Shown here: one piece after another, positions 22,822 to 33,681 of the stretch | Layout of the letters: each line of letters starts with the position of its first letter | Position numbering within the stretch: position 1 is the stretch's first letter | Assembly (NCBI GenBank): GCA_009599575.1 | Contig: VWND01000002.1 | Coordinates: 434,001 to 498,000, forward strand | DNA: 64,000 nt | Reading direction: 5' to 3' | Source of the DNA: Blumeriella jaapii | Lineage: Eukaryota; Ascomycota; Leotiomycetes; Helotiales; Drepanopezizaceae | Program-made: the position numbers and the translations under genes | Notes under the pieces: model-generated | Told to the model about the DNA's origin: nothing | Databases searched by the model: none | The model's input: the letters and a program-made list of their open reading frames with translations, nothing else

Positions 22822-24765
22822 CTGGCATACCTTGACGTGTGAAATTTGTGTTCATCCATCGCTATCGATGATCGAACTCAAGACGGCCACAAGGGAGACG
22901 ACAAAGGCTTTATACAACCCCGCGATCGATAACTAAGAATCGGTGTTTGAATCTTCTGCGGAATTCGTGATCGCGGGGATGGCTTTCGAAATCGAACTCC
23001 ACAAGCATGCCATGTCAATTTCCGAAGCCCGAGACTTTCGAATATTAATCCTCCGGTACGATGAGTTGTGATGCGCGCGCGATCACTAATTTCTTGGTGG
23101 CTCAAACAAGATACTGGAGCATCGGAACTTCCGGAAAGCATGGCAACATGCTGATGCGACATGTAAGAAGTACATCGAGTCTGCCTCCAAGGTAAAGATG
23201 ATCGCCGCCAACGTTCACATTGTATCTGGGGTTTAAAACGCGAAAGGCAGATTAGACTTTGGAGTCAAAACTCGCGAAAGCGCGGGCAAGATCCTGATCC
23301 GAGAGCGTACCTATTGAAGTACCGCGGCTCGCACATGACAATATGTATGCTTTTTCCAGACAATAGTAATATGTACTCGGGCTGACTCGGGCAGTTTAAT
23401 TAAGACAGCTAGAATCTGCTCCGGGGGTACGATGTCACCCAGCATATTTTCTAGAAGGGAAAGCTCAACATCATGGATCGTGGAATAAGTAGAGCCGCCG
23501 CCTTTCTCGGGAGCAGGATGTTTCTAGAAGGTAAGCCATCTCGAGCAGTCAGCGTGTCTCTGAAAGAGCTCTTCGCTGTGAAAGGCATCGTTGAGACAGA
23601 TCTTTGCGCGCTGCAATACCATTCTGGGTACGGCGAATGCCAGAGATTCCGTTGCAATCGGCAAGTTGCAAGTTGCAACTAATCAACGGCTGTACAGCAG
23701 CCGAATTTCGTGAGCAACAATTCATTGACTCCAGTGCCTTTTTCATTTTGGGTCACACTTGTGGAGACGAGCAAGACTTGCCTTGTATGTTAGGTAGGTG
23801 CTAGTCTCGGCCACAGCAGGCTCTCTTTTTCTCCATCCCCACAGTTCCGATACTGTTTGAGATCTGTACAGCAGCCGGATTTCCACATTGTTGCTACTTC
23901 GTGTCACAGTACCCATGAAGGTGCAGCCAGCCTTCTTTCTACTCGGAGTCGCCACACACCGGACCCTCACCCCCGCATTACTCACATGCTGTTCCCCGGC
24001 TTTCCCGGCACTTATTGAGATCAGATCTACAGTACTGTACCTGGGTCAAGCTTCGCTAAGCTCGCAAGGCTTTCTCTTCTCCACACCACCCGCCTCGGTC
24101 GGTTGAACGATCGGCTGGCCTATGGCTGTGGATAGACGTATTACCCATGAGAAGGGCCGACCGTAGCCGCCATTGAGCTTTGATCGCTATCGAGATGCCT
24201 CCTCGTTGCCCCCTCTTCCTCTTCGGTGCACATGGGGGCATCTCTAACGGCGTCTATTCAGAGGCCCTGCGTTGCACCATGGACGACAACAGAAAGAAGG
24301 TGACTGTGGGCCGCTACAAAGTTTGCCTCCTTTATTGGCCGCCACGGATTACGACTGTGTCAATGGCAGGGTCCGTAAGTCATAGTTGACAACCTGGCAT
24401 CGACAGCCTGCCCGTGATATGTTCTTTGCTAAATTCTTTCTGACAGGAACTACTTAAAATGGCTTACATGGGGTCAGCTAGGAGGGCCCTGCCAATTACA
24501 ACACTCAGACGTGGTGATTATTGGCCCGCCTTGCTGTAGTGTCAGGGTTTCAGGGAAAAGCATCTACCGGGAGGGGGTAGCTATTAGCCCTGGGGGAAAC
24601 ATGTAATAGTATCGAGTGAGGGGTTCCTGCCCGCGTGAGCTTCCGAGAAACCTAACCGGTTCTGGCGTTAATGAGAAATCTATAAAGGAACTCCCATCTT
24701 CCCAGATTCTCATAATCACCTACCATTGTGCCGACTCAATTCTGCGTCCACAAAATCGATACAGT
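22822..24765. other. Intergenic, no gene seen
   Basis: Nearly 2 kb without a supported gene. A near-duplicate 19-mer (TGTACAGCAGCCGAATTTC / TGTACAGCAGCCGGATTTC) occurs at about 23691 and 23866, and GCAAGTT repeats occur at 23660-23680. The 3' end is the presumed promoter of the sugar transporter. Confidence 0.55.
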
Positions 24766-26693
24766 ATGGGTCTTGCTTTGAAAAAACCCGAGGGCGTTCC
24801 GGGCCGATCGTGGCCAGCAGTAAGCGAATCAATGTTTTGATTGAATCGCTACTTACCCACTCCAGATCCTCATTGGCATGTTTGTCGCTTTCGGAGGAGT
24901 ACTCTTTGGGTAAGAAGGTCCAATCCCTTTCTAGACGCAGATGTTGACACAACGTCAGATATGATACTGGAACCATCAGCGGTATCATTGCCATGCCGTA
25001 CGTACCTGCCTGCTAGCCTTAAAACCTCCCTACCTAGCTCTAACACCGTGTCAGCTTCTGGCAAGACGAATTCTCCACCGGTTATACGGATTCTGATGGC
25101 CACTTGAACATTGACTCATCACAAACGTCGTTGGTTGTTTCTATTCTCTCAGCTGGCACTTTCGTTGGTGCTCTGAGCGCAGCGCCCTTCGCCGATAGAA
25201 TTGGGAGAAGGTGGTCCCTTATAACAGCATGCTGGGTATTCAACTTTGGGGTCATCCTCCAAACCGCTGCAAACAAGCTTCCTATGTTTATTGCGGGACG
25301 TTTTTTTGCCGGCCTCGGCGTAGGCATGATCTCGACCTTGATCCCGCTCTACCAATCCGAAACAGCACCAAAATGGATTCGCGGCGTCATTGTCGGCTCG
25401 TACCAGTTCGCCATTACCATCGGACTCCTTCTTGCCTCAGTACTCGACAATGCTACCAAAGACCGGAACGACAGTGGCTCCTACCGAATTCCCATTGCCG
25501 TGCAATTTGCCTGGTCTTTGATCCTGATGATTGGGATGTTCATCCTCCCCGAAACTCCACGTTACCTCATCCGCTCAGGCCAGTCAGAAAAGGCCGCAAG
25601 AAGCCTCTGCAAACTGCGTCGCCTGCCTGTTGACCATGTCGCCATCGTCGGTGAACTGGGCGAGATCAAGGCGAACCATGAATTTGAGATGACTCTCGGC
25701 ACGGCCTCGTATCTCGATTGCTTCCGAGGCAGTATGCTGAAGCGTTTGGTAACTGGCTGCGGCTTGCAAGCTCTACAACAGCTGACGGGGATCAATTTCA
25801 TCTTCTACTATGGCACCCAATTCTACAAGAACACTGGTATCACGAACCCTTTTGTCATTTCGATGATCACTTCTGCTGTGAATGTCCCGTCCACTATTCC
25901 TGGGCTGTACGCAATAGACAAATGGGGGCGCCGGCCTCTTCTCTTTTGGGGTGGTAAGTCACTAACCTCGCTCGTCACATTCGTACCGTATGTATCTAAC
26001 ATCGTACTAACCCATCCCTAGCTATCGGCATGACGGTCTCTCAACTCCTCGTTGCAGTCCTCGGCACAACATCTACAGGCCAAGATCCCGTCACCGGAGC
26101 TGTCTTCTCCACGAATACCTCCTCGCAACGTGCGTCGATAGCCTTCGTCTCCGTATACATCTTCTTCTTCGCTTCGACCTGGGTAAGTCCCCCTTTTTTG
26201 CCTTTTTTTTCCCGCCCACCCACTACCACACCTCAAATAGCAACTCGTCTAACACTCCTCCCCCCAGGGTCCCATCCCATGGGTGGTCACGGGAGAGATC
26301 TTCCCGCTCAAGATGCGCGCGAAGGCGCTCTCGATGACAACGGCCACCAATTGGCTCCTCAACTGGGCCATCGCCTACTCGACGCCCTACCTCGTCAACT
26401 GGGGCCCAGGCAACGCCAACCTGCAGGCCAAGATCTTCTTCATCTGGTTCGCCTGCTGCTTCCTGTGCATCGCCTTCGTCTACTTCCTCGTCTATGAGAC
26501 CAAGGGCCTCACGCTAGAGCAGGTCGACGAGCTGTACGCCGAGGTCGCCAGCGCGCGGAAGAGCGTCCACTGGCGCCCGTCGACGATGTGGAGAGGTGAC
26601 GCCGGTGCGGCTGCACAGGGAGGAGATTCGGGGCTCAAGGGCGCGAGCGAAGATGTCCATGATGAGAAGAGCGAGGGCGAGCACGTGAGCTAG
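24766..26693 (+). CDS. MFS sugar (hexose-type) transporter
   Basis: Six exons join in phase: 24766-24819, 24866-24909, 24959-24997, 25055-25953, 26022-26182 and 26268-26693, giving 540 residues. It is a plasma-membrane proton- or facilitator-type monosaccharide carrier of the sugar-porter family. Motifs: GYDTGTISG in TM1, DRIGRRW after TM2, GRFFAGLGVGMIS in TM4, PETPRYLI between TM6 and the central loop, QQLTGINFIFYYGTQF in TM7, GPIPWVVTGEIFP in TM10 and YETKGLTLEQVDELY at the C-terminus. All are intact and twelve spans can be counted. The three N-terminal exons are very short, a common pattern in fungal hexose transporters. Glucose is the most likely substrate by family resemblance; the substrate is not proven by sequence. 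Confidence 0.92.
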
Positions 26694-28245
26694 GTGGCTC
26701 GTTCGCTCGCTCAGCTTAAATTTCACGGGTTCCTAGCCTTCTTGGGGAGGGGTAGACGAAGGGATGCTCATTTATGGGTATTGGTAGGTAGTGTCGAAGT
26801 TGGGATTCCAAAGTACGTGAATGTGTGGAAACGCCGGTTTTTCATCTAGCAGAGCGGACGGACGAACAGTGGTATCCCATCGGGTTCTGGGCTGGCTAGA
26901 GAATAGGTAGAACGGCCGCTCGAAGCTCGGTTCGCACATCCTGTCTGTACCTACCAAGATTAGTGAGCGTAGTAACGCTTGAAGCCAAAAAGAAAATACG
27001 AGTATCACGTCAAATGCTGCGTAGTGACATCGTCGGTTCCTCGACCGGAAGCTTCCTTACCTTGGACTCTGGGTAATTCATCTCGAGTGTTTTCTGTCGA
27101 TACGCGAAATACACGACCTTCTTTCTCACGTGGTACGCGTCGATAGCGTCCGAATGTAAGCAATCTATCTTACTTCTCTCGACGGAGAGATTCAGGTCCT
27201 GTTAGATCAGTAGTCGCTAACTAACTACCTACCTAGCTGTCTGTCTGTTGTCGTCCACACGCTCGGCGTTGTTTTCCTACACTACTACTACCACTGTCGG
27301 GTTCTATCGAAGTTAGATCGAGAGATCTGTACATATGTACATACAGTACACGCACCTCCTTTCCCCCGTGTAGGTAGGATGGATGTACGGTCCTGTACAT
27401 ATCTACAGTACAGCGCTTCGAAAGCTTCCCGCTGTGCTCGAACGCCCGCTTGTGATGGAGCGAACACCTCTCTCTCTCTCTCGGCGTGCGTAGTACTGTG
27501 AGTACGTCCGAGGGATAGCACGTACGTACATACAATACAATACATGCCCTCCCTTTGTCCTGCAATCTTTGTATCGCGTAACCCGTTAGAATCATCAGCC
27601 CTCCCTCATCTCGCAGGGATGTTGCCATTCGAGGACTTGTTCTGCTTGTTCGTTTCCTTCTGCGGTGGCGGGGGGGGGGGAGGGTGGCACATGTATGGTG
27701 ACACTTGAACGCTACGCAATTGCATTCCCTCTCTCTCGTCGTGACACCACGTGAATCCCATTTGGCGAGAAGGGGGGGAAAGACATGGAATGGAGATCAC
27801 TTAGCTCTTCGTGTTTCTCCTGGTCGGATCTCAGAAAGCTGTTCGGCTTTGGAGCAGAGATAGATGTGTGTGGAGAATGAGAGATTGATGTGCAGGATGA
27901 CGACTGTTGAAGCGGGCGAAACGGGGTGAAAAAGAGATGGCTTATCTAGCTAGATCTACGGCTTCGGAAAAGAGGTGGCTGAAAGCGTTCTGTGGAGAGT
28001 TTGGAAGAAGCGATCGTAAGGAATTTGGTGTTGGTAGCGGCTGCGGAGTGATGATCGGGATTTGTGTATTTGGCATGGGAGGAGGGGGGTGGGGTCTTGT
28101 ACAGGATAAGCGAGACAAAAACAACAACGTAGATGCGTGCGCTTTCAAAGTTGTAGATGGGTATGAGAGGTGCTTTATAACAAGATATATGAAATGCCAA
28201 AAGATCCCCGGTCTCTTTTCTCAAGCTCGATGACAAAACGATCTC
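26694..28245. other. Convergent intergenic spacer, no gene seen
   Basis: Between the convergent sugar transporter and DHA1 antiporter genes. Holds GTAC words around 27330-27545, a short TC run (27470-27482) and a G run near 27668-27680. No gene is supported. Confidence 0.55.
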
Positions 28246-29930
28246 TCATACCACATCCTTCTGCTTCCCTCCTACAGCAACAGCCCCCTTCTCCTTCTCC
28301 AGCCCATCCTTCTCCTCTGAATCCGCCTCTGCAGCGTGCATCGTCTTTGCCCGTCTCGCCGCCCGCCGCTTCAGATCAATCTTGTCCCTCCACGCCGGGC
28401 CCGACCTGGCCGCAGCGCAAGTCGCCAGACCACTCCCCACCAAGAACGCCGCGCTGATGGTCGAGACCCAGCCGACGCCGATCTGCTCCACCGCCGGCAG
28501 CACGACGGCGCTCGCCACCGCGGCCAACAGGTACCGGGTCATGTAGTTGCCGGCGATGACCTCGGCGCCGCGGCTCTGCATCACGTCCAGGCAGTAGGTG
28601 TTCAGGCTCGGGAAGCAGAACAGCTGGCCGACGCCCTGGCCGAACATCATGACGACGGGCAGGGCGACGCCGCCGAAGCGCGCCTGGACGGCCCATCCGT
28701 AGAGCAGCGTGCACCCCGGGACGACGACGCCCATGAACGGGACGGCGGCGCGCAGGCGGTCCTCCGGCACGCGAACGCCGCCGCGCCTGGCCCTCCACTG
28801 GACGGCGACGTGATCCGCGTACCTGCCGCCGGCGAGGGAGCCGAGGAGGTAGCCGCAGCCTGGCGCGAGGTAGAACAGCCCGGACGCGAGTGCGGTCGAG
28901 AGGCCGAAGCGCGGGTTCAGCACGTAGCGGATGGGCGTCAGGAGGATGTACATGTTGAACACGAGACTGGCGGCGGCGGCGCTGGCGACGATCAGGTTCG
29001 GGTACCGGTACAGCCGCACGACTCGCCACGGGTTCAACATGCGGCCGAGGACCTGGGCTTTGGCTTTCAAGGGGAGGCCGACGAGCTCGTCGGCCTTCAT
29101 GTGGTGTGCTGTCTCAGGGAGCAGGAAGTAGGCGCCGACGAGAGCGACGCCGGCGAGGGCCGTCTGCAGGTAGAAGATGACGCGCCAGGATTGGAAGGTT
29201 ACGATGATGCCGCCGATGAAGGGGCCAAAGGCTGGGCCGATGAGCGTGCCCGAGAGTAACCAGCCCATGGCCGTCGCCCGCTCGGTAGGCTGGTAGATGT
29301 CACCGATGCAAGAGGCACCGACGTTGATCAACGATGTGCCTTCAAAGGCCGTGAGAATGCGGAAGACGAAGTAGGCAGGGAGGTTGGGGGCGAGAGCGGT
29401 GCCGAGGGAGCAGCCGCAGAAGAGAGCTGCGGATACGAGACATATCTGGAGGATGTTGGTTGCAGATTACTGTGCTGGGAGGGGAGCTTTGGACTGACCC
29501 GTCTACGACCGTATACTTGGCTGAGAGGCCCCCAGAAACAGGGCGAGAGACCCATGAAGAGCATGTAGAGGGCGTTGCTCAGATTGATGATTCTACCGCT
29601 GCTACGGTATGTAGTTGCTACCTCCGGAATGGCTGCGAGGATGGCGGTCGAGGAGATTGGGGCCAGGAACGAGCAAAACGACAGCAGAGCTACAATGACG
29701 GTCTTGCGTGACGGCGATAGTCGATCATAGACTTCATCTGGGACCTCACCATGCGATGAGTAGTGCTGTATGGGGGTATCGTGTGTAGATATGATTGGTA
29801 GGACTTGGTGGAATTCGGGCTGCTCGTTGGCAGTGCTGACCGAATATATAGATTCTATGTCATGACGGGTTGTAGATTGAGTTCGAACGGGCTGTTGAGA
29901 CACTGCTCCTTCGTGGCAGTTCGGAGACAT
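28246..29930 (-). CDS. MFS DHA1-type drug:H+ antiporter
   Basis: Two exons join in phase: 29499-29930 and 28246-29445 (intron 53 bp), giving 543 residues. A hydrophilic N-terminal ~80 residues precedes twelve spans in two halves. Motif A is GPLSQVYGRRR after TM2, and the antiporter motif C is GTLIGPAFGPFIGG in TM5; together they mark a DHA1 exporter. The second half contains RYADHVAVQWRARR and ends in a Lys/Glu-rich tail. Related fungal proteins (Qdr/Dtr/Aqr-like) expel drugs, weak acids or polyamines at the plasma membrane. The second exon has much higher GC at third positions than the first. The substrate is unknown. Confidence 0.9.
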
Positions 29931-31033
29931 GATGGAAGAGTTTTTTTCTATTCGAATTTGGAAGGTACAAAAATATAACAGAATAACAACGAGCACGGAG
30001 AGTGGCTGCCACCATGGACGTTCCCTCTAGGCCAATCAAAGACAACGCTGGTAATCTTCAGCAAAAACGATACACGCCGTCCAGAAGAACGACAAGTGGT
30101 GTAGTCGGTAAGCAACAAGAGAGACATGTGCAAGATACAAGAGGGGCATTAACAAGTCAAATACATCGAGAGCTCGTAGTCATCGTCCGAAATCGGCCAC
30201 TACAGAGATCTCTCAGTTCATGCTGATATACCACAACAGGAAAAGCTCAATGTCCGGAAACTCGCTGTGAATTAGCCCGAAAGAAGTTTTCGAGAGTCTG
30301 ATTCGATCATTTTCGACCCTAGTGCCGGAGTGGATGAATGCGGCCACAATCGGCGGATGGCCAGACGCCGCCTGCGGGAGCATGCAAGCAGTGCCAGCGA
30401 CCGAAAGCTCATCATGAAAAGCTCGCAAGACTCGACTCTAATTCTGGAGTCAAACCTCTGGGCGTCTGGTGTAACAGAATGTTGTATACTCGGGAGATGG
30501 AATACCTGATTCGGTGGTGGCAGTAAAACGGAATCTTGCAAACAATGCTTGGATCTCTAAGGCCCTTTCCTGCACGAAGAGATGCACGGTGGAAACTCGA
30601 TGCATACCACCGTGTCAGCGGTGTCATGACGATTAGTTTCTGTCCTGTAAGAGCCGGCGCTCATCAGATGTGAATGATCATATACGGACTTCACCCACGC
30701 ATGATTTGCCAGACCTCAGAGACATATGGGTACTTCGCTCCTGCTAGATCAGGACAGGAAGTTTTTCCGTTGGAAATCGTTGGTATAGACTGGACTGTTT
30801 CGTGTGGTTGTCGATACTAGAGGCTATTGTGCTCTTGAGCTGTCCGAGCCTCCTGCCGGGAGTGATGTGCCTGAACGAACCCTGCCACTAATTTGGACAG
30901 AATTAAGTAGGGTCTCACTGACTTGCTCCCCTCAGACCCTGAGTTGGTTGAGCTAACAGCCTCTCCTTGCTCGAATGTGAGGTGAGCTCTCGAATCTCGA
31001 ATCAAAAGTTCGATCGGATTTTTAAACGAGCTA
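29931..31033. other. Intergenic, no gene seen
   Basis: Upstream region of the DHA1 antiporter and 3' flank of the CSA-like gene. Overlapping frames on both strands at 30213-30627 show no domain. Confidence 0.55.
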
Positions 31034-32763
31034 TCATCCAAATGTTATCTTTCGTTTGGTCAAGTCTTTGAATACATCATCTAGAGCCTTCCGTTTCTTC
31101 TTCGATTCTTCACTTTCGTCATCATGAGTCCGTTCTATGATGTCTTCCTCTTCTTGATCCACTGGATAATCGTGAGGTCAGTAAGGGCTTGATTTATGTG
31201 TCTCGGGAATAGAATGCTCATAAGACCCTGGAAAGGAAAATTGACAATCGTCCAGATGTTCTTACTCTCGTCGTCTTCCGAAGTCCGAGGAAGCCAGGCG
31301 CGTATATGACCGTCGGTGTGAGCAGAATAAACACCTCTCGCTGGACCTCTGAAGACGAGCCCAGTGGTTCTGCTTTTGACGTTTCTCTCTCCTGTCCTCA
31401 ACCTCACGGCTGCCATATTCGGGCCTGGAACTCGGAGACGCTTCAGTAATTTGCCTTCTCGTAATTCAAACATAAGCAATTCCTTCTCGTTGGGGTAAAA
31501 TAGAAGTTCCTTGCCGGGTTCAGCGGATGCCGTTGGGCTTAAGACAAGAGGCAAATTCGAGAGATGGCTATTCTTCAGCGTTGGCCCAAAACTTGCAAGT
31601 GTGTTAGCTCCCGTAGCTGCATCCCAAACTCTGACTCGATCGTCGTGCCCGGCTGAGACGAGATGAAAGCCATCATCTGTCCACTGAATGGTCAAATCGT
31701 TAGTAAAAGTTTGTGCTAGATGACTCGGGAACAACACCAGTGGTAGATTGTTCATCCGGAATTGAGAGAGGGGATAATGGCTACTGCGCAACAGCGCTTA
31801 CAGTGAGGCCATTCACAGCTGCTGAATGAGCTCTTCGGGACTCCAGTGGCCGGTCTGATCTTCCCATTTCATTAGTGCCGGTGATGCCTGTCGAATCCTC
31901 CATATCCAACACGCCCAAAGCGCCGGAGCTTTTGCGAATATCCCATAGACGGACAGTCCCATCTACGCCTCCGCTCGCAAGAACATGCTCAATAGTTGGA
32001 CTCCACGAGACTGACAGCAGGGCGCCATGATGCCCAGCTAGCGAGTGGGTACTCGAGCCGGAACGAAGGTCGACGAGTCTGACGCGGGATGCTGGGTCGC
32101 ACAGGCCACTAGCAGGCCCAGAGAGATGGCATGAGTGTAGACTATGGATCCCAGGTCGAAGTCTGCTGACACCACGAGTGATTCTGTTGCATATAATTTC
32201 AGGTGGTGATCATAGGCAGTCGAGAGAAAGGCGCCCGAGTCAAAAGGATAGAAACTCAGGTGAGTGATGCCGAATTTGTGAGTTAAGCGGGTCCTTGCTT
32301 CGACTAAGCACAGCTCTTCTCGTACATCTCTCGACTTGCTTACTTGGGAACGACGCTCAGAGGTTTGAACGTGTGTTTTGCCCAAGGTGTGTTCTCGTCC
32401 AGGTCCCATAGTTTGATGGTAGCGTCCGCACCTCCCGAGATGAGTCTATGCGTATTAGTTTGGCATCAGGGCTGGGACATGGTTCTCGTACAATCGATTC
32501 TCGATATCAAGCGCTAAGGCGTTTACCCCAGACTGATGGGCCCATATCTTGGACCCAGAGCCACCTACTTCACCGGACCGAGGAGTCTCGGACCGGGAGG
32601 GCTCGCTTTGATCATCGTTGCTAAAGGTCAGCTCTTTTTCGCCGCCGTCAAACCGCAGTCTCGAGGCCAGCTGAATGGAACGGGTGAGTCGAGAGGTTTG
32701 GGTACGGGCGAACCCCTGGGGACTGAGAGTGCCCGTTTGCCGGCCGAACAACAACTGATTCAT
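31034..32763 (-). CDS. CSA/ERCC8 (Ckn1)-like WD40 repair protein, with a frame break
   Basis: Five minus-strand exons: 32492-32763, 32344-32445, 31802-32293, 31266-31683 and 31034-31161. The start MNQLLFGRQTG and the end ALDDVFKDLTKRKITFG match CSA/ERCC8. This WD40 protein is the substrate receptor of a CUL4-DDB1 ubiquitin ligase that acts in transcription-coupled nucleotide-excision repair. WD repeats are visible at ISGGADATIKLWDL, AYDHHLKLYATES, SGGVDGTVRLWDI and SAGHDDRVRVWDA. In exon 3 the conserved run CATQHPA|VRLVDLRSG changes frame at about 32082-32088 as if one base were missing. Exon 3 is 492 nt, whereas phase demands 493, confirming a single-base deficit. This is either an assembly error or a disabling mutation. 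Confidence 0.85.
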
Positions 32764-33010
32764 ACATGTATTTCTGACGAGGTCTGGGCTTGCCTATCAA
32801 ACATCACACTATCTTCGACGAAGGTGTAGTGGTGGTGGTGGTGGTGGTGAGTGGTGAGTGGTGAGGTTTGATGGTGGCTGTGGGGAACATACAGTACAAG
32901 CTCAAGCTCAAGCTCAAGGCTTGGCTGGACCCTCGACGACATTCTCTTGTCTTAACCACCTCGAGCCACCTACAACATACATTACGACAACGAATCGAGA
33001 ACCACCAGAC
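32764..33010. promoter_or_regulatory. Shared divergent promoter (CSA-like / Rrn10-like)
   Basis: The start codons of the two genes face away from each other across 247 bp. It contains a GTGGTG run (about 32827-32868) and a CAAGCT repeat (32895-32920). No specific factor site was recognised. Confidence 0.5.
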
Positions 33011-33681
33011 ATGGCTTCATCCACGTCGGTTTCCATGCGCGCATTCCTCCACCGGGACACGTCCCCGGACACCCCCGCGGACGCCTCTTTGGACGAGGAG
33101 AAACCTCGAGGGCCCAGGCATGCAACGGTCTACGATGCCGTCGCAGGTACATTCCACGCCCACGCCGACGACGCGCGAGGCCACCGTTGAGTTGACACCC
33201 CGCAGGCAGGATATCTGTCACGGGATTCATCCCCAAGCACGAGATAGTTGCATCCACGCGAGATACGGTTTCCTCGTCCACCAGCGCCCTTCCGCCAGAG
33301 ACCGTGCTCTTTCGCAGCAGGAATGCTCCGACGAGACATGCCGAGTGCGACATCTACTTCGCGCATGAAAGGCAGTCTGTAACGGAGGATCTCCCCGACT
33401 CAGACCTTCTCAAGGCTCTGCATTGCTACACATCTGATTTCTACTCCCGCGCCACGAAAGATGGGGGACGCAGTGACTGGAGGAGCCTGGACGAAACGGC
33501 TTTGATGGCTCTAGCGATTCTCATGGAAGAAGCGTCGCTCTCGAGCTTGGGCGAGACGGGCGATCTTGCTTTCACCGAAGGAGCGGACGTGGACGAGCTT
33601 CCCCCAATCCCCGATCGCGAGCGGCGCGCGATGTACACGGAGAGACCCTCTAAAAAGCGAAGATTTGATACGGCAAGCTGA
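33011..33681 (+). CDS. Conserved small fungal protein, possibly Rrn10-like (Pol I UAF subunit)
   Basis: Two exons, 33011-33146 and 33206-33681 (59-bp intron, CAG acceptor), giving 203 residues. The conserved core reads VYDAVAGRISVTGFIPKHE at the splice, HAECDIYFAHER, LPDSDLLKALHCYTSDFYS and SLDETALMALAILMEE. The C-terminus is basic (RPSKKRRFDT), like a nuclear localisation signal. The DSDLLKA...SDFY and DETALMALAILMEE segments remind me of the UAF complex subunit Rrn10, which activates RNA polymerase I at rDNA. That assignment is from memory of the family and is tentative. An HMM search against the UAF_Rrn10 family would settle it. The gene itself is well supported by splice phase and length. 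Confidence 0.65.

Noticed and set aside
28336..29259. 307-codon frame antisense to the DHA1 antiporter
   Set aside because: High-GC third positions of the real gene keep the opposite strand open; no domain.
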